Of a stretch of 52,177 bases of DNA, positions 46,307 through 52,177 are shown piece after piece. The notes beneath the pieces were generated by a model. That model searched no databases, was not told the DNA's origin, and was given only the letters and a program-made list of their open reading frames with translations. Position 1 is the stretch's first letter; each line of letters starts with the position of its first letter. Both the position numbers and the translations under genes were made by a program. The stretch is from Candidatus Pantoea gossypiicola (GTDB taxonomy: Bacteria; Pseudomonadota; Gammaproteobacteria; Enterobacterales; Enterobacteriaceae). The DNA is taken from positions 1 to 52,177 of the forward strand of contig NZ_VWVM01000023.1 of the NCBI RefSeq assembly GCF_008632075.1, given 5' to 3'.

Positions 46307-46687
46307 ATGAAAAAGATTATTTTAGCGGCGTTGTTTACAGGTATGACTTTTGGTGTTTCAGCGCAGGAAGGTTTTGTTTCGGCAGAAGGGCAGGGCTATT
46401 CGCAGGGCGGATTTAAAGGTCCGACACCCGGTGCTGTTTCAGTCGCTCAGGCTAAAACACTACGGGATGATGCCTGGGTTGTTCTGGAAGGCAATATTAT
46501 CAGACAGGTTGGACATGAACTTTACGAGTTCAAAGATACCACCGGTAGCATTTATGTCGATATTGACGACAAACGCTGGATGGGGCAAACCCTTTCACCT
46601 GCGGATAAAGTCCGTATTGAAGGAGAGATTGATAAAGACTGGAACAGCGTTGAAATTGACGTGAAAACTGTCCGCGTTCTGAAGTAA
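46307..46687 (+). CDS. YgiW/YdeI-family periplasmic OB-fold stress protein
   Basis: The 126-residue product has a signal peptide ending VSA (residue 19). A BOF-type OB fold follows: DDAWVVLEGNIIRQ, LYEFKDTTGSIYVDID, ADKVRIEGEIDK. E. coli YgiW and Salmonella YdeI help survival under oxidative stress and antimicrobial peptides. ACGGAG eight bases before the ATG. It is monocistronic with its own terminator. Confidence 0.92.
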   Translation: MKKIILAALFTGMTFGVSAQEGFVSAEGQGYSQGGFKGPTPGAVSVAQAKTLRDDAWVVLEGNIIRQVGHELYEFKDTTGSIYVDIDDKRWMGQTLSPADKVRIEGEIDKDWNSVEIDVKTVRVLK

Positions 46688-46705
46688 CCTGTATTTACCA
46701 CTGAT

Positions 46706-46742
46706 ATGGCAGTGACCTGAAGCCGGGCCACTGCCATTTTTT
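46706..46742 (+). terminator. Terminator of the OB-fold gene
   Basis: Perfect stem ATGGCAGTG / CACTGCCAT followed by six T. Confidence 0.9.
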
Positions 46743-46853
46743 ATATGCGCGTTGCCGGTTGAGTATTCCAGGTTAAGCAATAACTATTCGGAGCATGTCC
46801 GGCAAGATAGCGATGACTAAAACTTCCAGGCTTAACCTCGAATGAGGCAGTGC

Positions 46854-46858
46854 ATTCA
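46854..46858 (+). repeat. Target-site duplication, left copy (ATTCA)
   Basis: The same five bases follow the right terminal repeat at 50953-50957. A 5-bp duplication is the signature of Tn3-family transposition. Confidence 0.85.
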
Positions 46859-46896
46859 GGGGTCTGATGCTCAATGGAACGAAAACTCACGTTAAG
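46859..46896 (+). repeat. Tn3-type terminal inverted repeat, left (IRL)
   Basis: The 38 bases match the Tn3 terminal repeat with two differences (GATGCTCAA for GACGCTCAG). The conserved end GGGG and the inner block GGAACGAAAACTCACGTTAA are intact. Confidence 0.93.
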
Positions 46897-46953
46897 GGCT
46901 TTTGGTGAGGTAATTGTTAAAAAGGATCCACAAGGAATCCTTTTCAGGCGCTA

Positions 46954-47628
46954 CTACCAGCTACCATAGGGATAGGCTTTCCCTTTGATAAAATCTTTTA
47001 TGTCCTGGTCATACCCATCGGGAATGCTGTAGTTGAAATCAATCCGCGAAGGTACGAACTTACAGGCATCCAGTTTATCCCCGGACAGCGTGATGATTTT
47101 TACCGGTTCTACCGGCAGGTTGTCGCCTCCCGCGCTGTTCTGAAGCCAGATGCGCACTTTGCCTTCAGGAGCCAGACCAAACAGCAATGTTTTATACCAG
47201 GCAGTGTTACCTCTTCTGTCCCTGCCGGTTGGTACTGACATTTTTTCCCGAAGGGCCGGTGAGAAGGTGATGCGCGTCTCGTAGGTCTTTTTATCAATAA
47301 CTGAATCCCAGCAGAACAGCATCTGTGCCGGTGGATGCCGGACCTTGTTGAACTGGATCCCCCCGTCATCCGTTCTGCTGTTCCAGGTACCTACTACATC
47401 GGGATCACTCTGCGTACTATCCAGCGTTCGGAAGGTGGAGACCACCTTTTCGTTGTCGATAATCAGCGCTTTCGTCACCACCGCCGGTAATGCCTGAGGG
47501 GTAAAAAATGCAAAACCAACCTTCCCGTAAGGCATTTCTCCGGTGTCTTCCGGCGTCTGCGCTTCGCCTGCCCGGCAGCCGCTGACCATGACCAGCATCA
47601 GCAGGGGAAAAAGGGCTTTCAGCTTCAT
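46954..47628 (-). CDS. DUF2931-type lipoprotein, likely immunity to the adjacent lipase effector
   Basis: The 224-residue product has a lipobox VSGC (Cys18), so it is lipid-anchored facing the periplasm, where phospholipase effectors act. The mature part (YGKVGFAFFTPQALPA, MLFCWDSVIDKKTYETRI, VRIWLQNSAGG) fits DUF2931 proteins, which accompany T6SS lipases. The ATG at 47628 overlaps the stop of the effector gene (ATGA), giving tight coupling as expected for an effector-immunity pair. The immunity role is inferred from position and localisation, not proven. Confidence 0.8.
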   Translation of the reverse strand: MKLKALFPLLMLVMVSGCRAGEAQTPEDTGEMPYGKVGFAFFTPQALPAVVTKALIIDNEKVVSTFRTLDSTQSDPDVVGTWNSRTDDGGIQFNKVRHPPAQMLFCWDSVIDKKTYETRITFSPALREKMSVPTGRDRRGNTAWYKTLLFGLAPEGKVRIWLQNSAGGDNLPVEPVKIITLSGDKLDACKFVPSRIDFNYSIPDGYDQDIKDFIKGKAYPYGSW

Positions 47629-49118
47629 ACCTTTTTCCCGTCCATACTGTAGACAGAGCGTTTGCACTGCTCATCCGGCCGGTTTATAAAGCCAATCAGC
47701 TCTGAGGGCGATGCGCCCCCGTGAATGAAGCCGTCCCTATTGACCACGATGGCATTCCAGTTGGCCGAACAGTGAATATACTTCTCCGCAATCACGTCCA
47801 GCTCATCCTGACTGAACGCCGGTGGCGTCTGACCGCTTCGGACTGCCTTACCCATCGCCAGCGCTTTATCCCAGAGAGGTGCCAACTCATCCGGAATAGA
47901 GAGTTCCTTATCTTTACTCTGAATGGGGTCAAACACCACTCCGGCCTCCTGTGCAGCCTCAAGCATTACCCTCAGCACCACGCGGGACCAGTCATTTCTG
48001 ACGGTCCGCTCCCGCAGGGTCAGTGCCGCAAAGCTGCGTTTCTGCATCTGGCCGTACCGGTCCGGAGAAAGCCTGTCGTCATGCCAGGTTTCTGCCGAAA
48101 TGTCGTTTGTCCGTAACAGGGGGGCCAGGCAGGGCGATTTATCCAGCGTCTGCAGCTGCGCCACGGCCTGCCGGTACGTCTGCGTCTTTTCACCTGGCTG
48201 ACTGTAAGGGACCGTCTCCGTTGCAGGCCGTGTCAGAAAAAGATGTTCTTTAGTGACCGGCAGGTATCCGCCGCCGACATCGGAATGTGCGCCGGGTAGC
48301 GCCAGTTCAGGCCAGGCCGGTTTCACGCTGTTCAGCGCAAAGTTAAAGCGACACTCGTTCGCGGCGGTGATGTGAAAGACCTTTTCCGCCACGCCGGGGC
48401 GCAGGGTGAGCTTCACGTCCCCGGTATCCGCACTGTGCGGATTCAGACCGTTAACCGGCGTACCTATGGCAGCAACGGTATCGAAAATACCGATGAAACG
48501 GGTTTTACCGGAAGGGGAACCATTAAATGCAGTACCCGTCACGCCCTGCCGGATGGCGCTGATAATGGCCGGGTCTTCTGACTGGATCCGGTTGGCAAAA
48601 TGCCGGGCTGCAGCAGCGCCCCGACTGAAGCCAAAAATATCGAACTGCAGTGACCTGATGATGAACGTGCCGTCAGTCTGTTTATTACTGACCGCGTCCA
48701 GCGCAGCCTGGATACTGTCAGCCAGCATGGAAACCGCTTTATCCGTTTTGGCAACGACACCGGTATCAGAGATACCAAATCCCTGCCCCAGCTTGCTGTC
48801 AGGTTTTTCCGCGTCAGTACCAATACCGTCAATATAGACAGCCCGCTGTACATTGGGGTTGTCTTCATTAAAGCGACGGCTGTAGAGCGTACTCAGCCAG
48901 TGGATATTGGTGTAGTACCCGGTATAGCTGATTGCACCACTGCCCGATACACCAAAATCGTCACGGGCGCATTTTGCCAGAATGGACTCGGTTTCCGGGT
49001 CATTCAGGTTGTAATGACCGGCGGTATATGCCTTCAGCATATTCTGCGTGTTAACGGCATTGTTGCCGGTACCGTCGAAGAACACCCCTATCGTCAGCGT
49101 TATTTCCCGTTTCTTTTC
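47625..49118 (-). CDS. DUF2235 (Tle-type) lipase, T6SS effector candidate
   Basis: The alpha/beta-hydrolase of the DUF2235 family would cut phospholipids of rival cells. The domain starts at REITLTIGVFFDGTGNN (about 49109). The nucleophile elbow is GFSRGAAAA, with the acid in IFDTVAAIG and the histidine in LPGAHSDVGGGY, a complete Ser-Asp-His set. No ATG, GTG or TTG lies in frame near the domain start. The frame stays open to 49328, but those residues are only the shadow of the PAAR gene. It may therefore be the second half of a PAAR-lipase fusion split by one base, or use an unusual start. The coordinate 49118 is approximate. Confidence 0.85.
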   Translation of the reverse strand, partial: EKKREITLTIGVFFDGTGNNAVNTQNMLKAYTAGHYNLNDPETESILAKCARDDFGVSGSGAISYTGYYTNIHWLSTLYSRRFNEDNPNVQRAVYIDGIGTDAEKPDSKLGQGFGISDTGVVAKTDKAVSMLADSIQAALDAVSNKQTDGTFIIRSLQFDIFGFSRGAAAARHFANRIQSEDPAIISAIRQGVTGTAFNGSPSGKTRFIGIFDTVAAIGTPVNGLNPHSADTGDVKLTLRPGVAEKVFHITAANECRFNFALNSVKPAWPELALPGAHSDVGGGYLPVTKEHLFLTRPATETVPYSQPGEKTQTYRQAVAQLQTLDKSPCLAPLLRTNDISAETWHDDRLSPDRYGQMQKRSFAALTLRERTVRNDWSRVVLRVMLEAAQEAGVVFDPIQSKDKELSIPDELAPLWDKALAMGKAVRSGQTPPAFSQDELDVIAEKYIHCSANWNAIVVNRDGFIHGGASPSELIGFINRPDEQCKRSVYSMDGKKV

Positions 49119-49486
49119 TTCGCCGTCTGCGCATGTTGTTCCGGCTCCGGAGAGACTACCGGGGCCATCCTGGTTTTTGCCTCTGAAAGCTGTGGGATCG
49201 TACCCGGGGCAATCAGAAAATTGGTCCCCTGCGGGCACCCGCAACGGATCTCCGCACCGTCCACCGCAACAGCGGCACTGTTTGAGCACCGGTGATCGCC
49301 GTCTACAATGACTCCCACTTCCCCGCACTTCGGGCAGGGGGTAGTTTTGTCACCGATATAGAGCTTCAGGAGCCCCATAACCGACATACCGGGGCGGGCG
49401 GCAATGCACTGTGCCCCTGATGAGGTTTTATCTCCATGTAATCCGACGTTTTTACCGTGAACGGTACAGCCTCTGTTGACCGACAT
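49100..49486 (-). CDS. PAAR-domain protein directly upstream of the lipase
   Basis: PAAR proteins cap the VgrG spike of the type VI secretion system and carry effectors. The 128-residue product shows the pattern VGLHGDKTSSGAQCI, LYIGDKTTPCPKCGEVG, NSAAVAVDGAEIRCGC and GTNFLIAPG, with Cys pairs that may bind zinc. The tail (EPEQHAQTAKKRNGK) is a linker that stops just where the lipase domain begins in the -1 frame. It is preceded after three bases by another PAAR-like gene. ATG at 49486. Confidence 0.82.
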   Translation of the reverse strand: MSVNRGCTVHGKNVGLHGDKTSSGAQCIAARPGMSVMGLLKLYIGDKTTPCPKCGEVGVIVDGDHRCSNSAAVAVDGAEIRCGCPQGTNFLIAPGTIPQLSEAKTRMAPVVSPEPEQHAQTAKKRNGK

Positions 49487-49489
49487 AAC

Positions 49490-49972
49490 TTAACCCTCTG
49501 CCGGTAAAAAATCAGCATCCATCGGCAAACCTTTCAGCTCATTCAGCGGACATCCCGCCTGTGGGGTGTTGATAATTACATCACCGTTGCTCAGTCTGCT
49601 GCCAACCAGCGCTATACTCTGTCCACTTTTCTGAAATTTCGACCCGCTGCCGGTAACAATACGGGCAGTGGTTCCGTCAGGGTAAACCTCCTCATCCCCG
49701 ACCAGCGCAATATTAACCTTCTGTCCGCCATCAGGCTCGATTTCAGCGCCATTCCACACAGCCCGAACAACACCGCCGCGCTGGGTCAGCGCCCCGTCAA
49801 CCGCGATCCGGTAGATCGCCACCACCGGATGTTCAAGCATGAAAGCCTCCTGCTCTTCGACAGTCTGACGGGCACCGTCAGACATCCCGGCCTTTTTCTC
49901 CGCCGGGAAGGGCGGACGTGCCAGTGAGGCGGCTAATTCCGGAGTCAGTTCGTTGGTATATTGCTGTTCCAT
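49490..49972 (-). CDS. PAAR-like protein, first gene of the effector module
   Basis: The 160-residue product has an N-terminal 50 residues that look like a helical linker (ELTPELAASLARPPFPAEKK). A PAAR-like beta fold follows: YRIAVDGALTQRGGVV, VNIALVGDEEVYPDG, GQSIALVGSRLSNGDVIIN. It is probably a spike tip or chaperone-type partner for loading the effector. GAGGG eight bases before the ATG is good, and the intergenic gap to the next gene is three bases, so the four cargo genes form one operon. No vgrG or structural T6SS gene is in the window. Confidence 0.7.
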   Translation of the reverse strand: MEQQYTNELTPELAASLARPPFPAEKKAGMSDGARQTVEEQEAFMLEHPVVAIYRIAVDGALTQRGGVVRAVWNGAEIEPDGGQKVNIALVGDEEVYPDGTTARIVTGSGSKFQKSGQSIALVGSRLSNGDVIINTPQAGCPLNELKGLPMDADFLPAEG

Positions 49973-50064
49973 ATCAAATCCCTCTTTTCCCTGTGGGTTA
50001 AGTATCTATAGTAACCAGATGAGACACTTAACCAAAATTTAATGCCGCCATCAGCCTGGCTGAG

Positions 50065-50940
50065 CTGTCTTATTTTATGTCCTATCAGTATTCCGGCTTT
50101 CATGGCATTGTTATACCGGGAACTCTCAGGGACTCATTTTTTGTAATGGAAGGACTTCTGGAACAGGAAACCGGGCTAAATCCCACAGAAATTATGACCG
50201 ATACCGCCGGGGCCAGCGATCTTGTCTTTGGCCTTTTCTGGCTGCTGGGATACTTGTTTTCTCCGCGTCTTGCTGATGCCGGTGCTTCTGTTTTCTGGCA
50301 TATGGACAATGACGCCGATTATGGCGTGCTGAATGATATTGCCAGAGGGCAGTCAGATCCCCGAAAAATAGTCCTTCAGTGGGATGAAATGATCCGGGCC
50401 GCAGATTCTCTGAAGCTGGGCAAAGTGCAGGCTTCGGTGCTGGTCCGTTCATTACTGAAAAGTGAACGCCCCTCCGGACTGACTCAGGCAATCAATGAAG
50501 TGGGGCGCATTAACAAAACGCTATATCTGCTTAATTATATTGATGAAGATTACCGCAGGCGCATCCTAACCCAACTTAACCGGGGAGAAAGCCGCCATGC
50601 CGTTGCCAGAGCAATCTGTCACGGTCAGAAAGGTGAGATAAGAAAGCGATATACCGATGGTCAGGAAGATCAACTGGGTGCACTGGGGCTGGTCACTAAC
50701 GCCGTCGTGTTATGGAACACTATTTATATGCAGGCAGCACTGGATCATCTCCGGGCACAGGGGGAAAACCTGAATGATGAAGATATTGCACGACTCTCAC
50801 CGCTTTGCCACGGACATATCAATATGCTCGGACATTATTCCTTCACGCTGGCGGAACTGGTGACGAAAGGGCATCTGCGACCATTAAAAGAAGCGTCGAA
50901 GGAGGAAAACAATGCTGAACGTGAGTTTTCGTTCCACTGA
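50065..50940 (+). pseudogene. tnpA: Tn3-family transposase, 3' fragment
   Basis: The frame from about 50065 reads as the last 290 residues of a Tn3 transposase of about 1000: QYSGFHGIVIPGTLRDSFFV, EIMTDTAGASDLVFGLFWLL, GQEDQLGALGLVTNAVVLWN. The second catalytic Asp (MTDTAG) and the Glu region (GQEDQ) remain, while the first Asp and the DNA-binding N-terminus are missing. An in-frame TAA at 50029 lies just left of the homology, marking the breakpoint with the effector cargo. The stop codon falls inside the right terminal repeat, as in intact Tn3 elements. An internal ATG at 50077 exists but would make only an inactive fragment. Confidence 0.92.
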
Positions 50941-50952
50941 GCGTCAGACCCC
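50915..50952 (-). repeat. Tn3-type terminal inverted repeat, right (IRR)
   Basis: The 38 bases match the Tn3 repeat except at one position (CTGAACG for CTTAACG). It ends in GTCAGACCCC. It is followed by ATTCA at 50953-50957, the right copy of the target duplication. Confidence 0.95.
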
Positions 50953-50957
50953 ATTCA

Positions 50958-51418
50958 CAACTTAAAAAGATGGTGCTGAATCAATCCTGGAACAGATATA
51001 GATTAGTTACAACACACTAAAGTGCGTGTAGCTGGACAGGAGATCCTCCTATGAAATGTGCATGCTTTTGGCTAAATCTAACCGAGCCGTCCTGAAAATT
51101 CGAGTGCTCATTGACAAGCCGCCCCGGACGGCCCGAAGGGCCGTGGTTGTTCTTTACAGTAAAAAATGAATGATGTAACTAAATTTCTGCTGTTATCTTC
51201 TTTTCGGAATTTAAAGATGGGGGACCGTAGCGTCTTAAAGAAATGAGAGGCAGATACTTTCTATCCGGTTTTCGCTCAGGCAGGTACGGCTATTGTGCAC
51301 AATATCGTTATGACGGCTTTGTAATACCTTAACTCTGAGGCCGGTCTGTAAACTGAGACATGTTTTACATGACAACCAGCTGGTCTGATAGTCCCTCACA
51401 GGTGAGTATTAAAGATAA
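50958..51418. other. Intergenic region between the transposon and the microcin candidate
   Basis: No gene is supported. A compact hairpin CGGCCC / GGGCCG near 51127-51141 followed by GTTGTTCTTT may be a weak rightward terminator. Confidence 0.4.
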
Positions 51419-51456
51419 AAAAGGTTTCTGAATCAGGATAGTTTCAGAAACCTTTT
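51419..51456. terminator. Strong bidirectional terminator beside the microcin candidate
   Basis: Perfect 14-bp stem AAAAGGTTTCTGAA with its complement and a 10-base loop. It has A/T runs on both flanks, so it works in both directions; it lies about 50 bases after the stop of the gene at 51506. Confidence 0.88.
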
Positions 51457-51505
51457 ATCGATCACAGTTACGTCTGGCTAAGTAAACCGTGTCAGCCGCC
51501 TCAAA

Positions 51506-51787
51506 TCAGCCAATCTGGAAAGCCATAAAGACGCCGTTGTTGAACCATGTTACTTTTTCGCCCGCGCTATTAAGTATCCAGCCAGCCTCACCAATGGATG
51601 AGTTATTCCAGTCTTTATTCTCTGTTGCGCTGGCAAAACCCAATGCATTGATACTTTTAGCGGCACGGTCATAGTTAAAATAGCCCTGCGAGTTCAGACC
51701 CGCATCATTCCACAAGCTAAGAAGTTTCGAGTAACCGATGTCGGCACCACTTACGGTAATCACTTCTGACATATTCAATTCACGCAT
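51506..51787 (-). CDS. Candidate class II microcin (bacteriocin) precursor
   Basis: The 93-residue product begins MRELNMSEVITVSGA, which fits the leader of class II microcins (M-R-x-L/I-x...E...VSGG or VSGA, as in microcins V and L). Cleavage after Gly-Ala would release a 78-residue, Cys-free peptide rich in Asn, Gly, Ser and aromatic residues (DWNNSSIGEAGWILNSAGE, WFNNGVFMAFQIG). AAGGA eight bases before the ATG and a strong terminator make it a complete unit. No immunity, ABC-export or accessory gene is visible in the 400 bp to the window edge. The bacteriocin role is inferred from the leader. Confidence 0.62.
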   Translation of the reverse strand: MRELNMSEVITVSGADIGYSKLLSLWNDAGLNSQGYFNYDRAAKSINALGFASATENKDWNNSSIGEAGWILNSAGEKVTWFNNGVFMAFQIG

Positions 51788-52051
51788 TTTAACATCCTTT
51801 TATGTCTGTATAATTTAACTGGTAATGCAGGGGGATTTTAGCAAGAAGTACTGAGGTTGTAGCTGCCCTGAATGTCAATTATCATTATCAAAAGAAAGTT
51901 AAAATAAATCGTAAATGGATTTTTTTTGATTGACTTGATAAGAGCAAGGCCCGTTAGAACTGGCATACACATAACTTTATTTTTCCATATCATGAAAACA
52001 AGATCGTTTGCGTACGCAATTTCTGATTAAGTAAAATAAATTAAAATCCGC

Positions 52052-52076
52052 TGACCTGCCCCCAGTATTAGATACA
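52052..52076. repeat. Probable IS3-family terminal repeat
   Basis: The stretch opens TGACCTGCCCCCA, a common IS3-family end, and lies five bases beyond the transposase stop. The other end is outside the window, so it cannot be paired. Confidence 0.5.
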
Positions 52077-52080
52077 ACCT

Positions 52081-52176
52081 TCAGTTAGTAACGTCGGTTT
52101 GTTTACCCTCACATTTTCCATTCCGCCACCGTGCTGCAAACTCTGACGGCGTCTGATAATTCAGCGATGAATGCGG
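52081..52176 (-). mobile_element. IS3-family transposase OrfB, C-terminal end (partial)
   Basis: Read leftward from the window edge, the frame gives HSSLNYQTPSEFAARWRNG and stops at 52083-52081. This is the standard C-terminus of IS3-family OrfB after the DDE domain. Only about 31 residues are in view; the rest of the element lies to the right. Confidence 0.85.
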
Positions 52177-52177
52177 T

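Larger units (their letters stand above)
46859..50952. mobile_element. Tn3-family transposon remnant carrying a T6SS-type effector module (4,094 bp)
   Basis: Both 38-bp terminal inverted repeats of the Tn3 type are present, starting GGGGTCTGA and ending CACGTTAAG at the left end. They are flanked by a perfect 5-bp target duplication (ATTCA). Inside are, right to left, the 3' quarter of a Tn3 transposase reading to the right end, two PAAR-like genes, a DUF2235 lipase gene and a DUF2931 lipoprotein gene. There is no resolvase. The element transposed as a unit but can no longer encode a complete transposase, so it needs one in trans. Confidence 0.9.

Noticed and set aside
49119..49328. N-terminal extension of the lipase frame
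   Set aside because: The Cys/Arg-rich residues are the out-of-frame shadow of the PAAR gene and show no conserved domain.

Overview
The window reads as part of a large low-copy plasmid of a plant- or environment-associated enterobacterium. Pantoea or a close relative in the Erwiniaceae is my inference, from the mix of near-identical enterobacterial proteins (YajD, YjbJ, YciG, YdeP, YgiW/YdeI, YfaZ and H-NS types) with P1/RepFIB-type replication and partition genes. No RNA operons, ribosomal genes or other chromosomal core genes are present.

Region 1 (1-7000) is the plasmid backbone. It holds a leftward parA-parB operon of the P1 type with a palindromic parS candidate beyond parB, about 1.5 kb with no supported gene, and then a P1-like origin. 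That origin appears twice in tandem with a period near 338 bp: DnaA box, GATC heptamers, five 21-bp-phased iterons. Next come repA and a 1.2-kb field of about 16 further iterons, mostly in the opposite orientation.

Region 2 (7000-21550) is sensory. It has two BLUF-EAL blue-light proteins, one GAF-GGDEF-EAL protein, a MerR/BluR-like regulator, small stress proteins (Hsp20 behind a sigma32-like promoter and a fourU-like hairpin, and YjbJ), a possible small RNA, and two membrane chemoreceptors. The first chemoreceptor has a near-consensus sigma28 promoter and an NWESF tail, so it probably feeds the host's own chemotaxis machinery.

Region 3 (21550-43560) is metabolic and regulatory accessory DNA. 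It includes two metallo-beta-lactamase-fold proteins, a metallophosphoesterase, a YdeP-like molybdoenzyme, a cupin, a ComB-like phosphatase, YajD, a lone RND pump, a KGG stress protein, a cytoplasmic FIST chemoreceptor, a zinc alcohol dehydrogenase, a diguanylate cyclase, two H-NS paralogues, and two broken genes (a GlxA/FtrA-type regulator and a VOC/glyoxalase protein).

Region 4 (43560-46740) encodes small envelope proteins: lipoproteins, YfaZ, DUF1090 and an OB-fold YgiW/YdeI protein.

Region 5 (46859-52177) is mobile and competitive. A 4,094-bp Tn3-family element has both 38-bp terminal repeats and a perfect 5-bp target duplication (ATTCA). It keeps only the 3' end of its transposase and carries two PAAR-like genes, a DUF2235 (Tle-type) lipase effector and a DUF2931 lipoprotein that is the likely immunity gene. 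To its right lie a candidate class II microcin precursor and the end of an IS3-family element running off the window.

Themes: the plasmid couples light, chemical and c-di-GMP sensing to motility, adds stress and envelope genes, and has collected two inter-bacterial weapons. All assignments rest on reading the sequence and remembered family features; no database search was possible.
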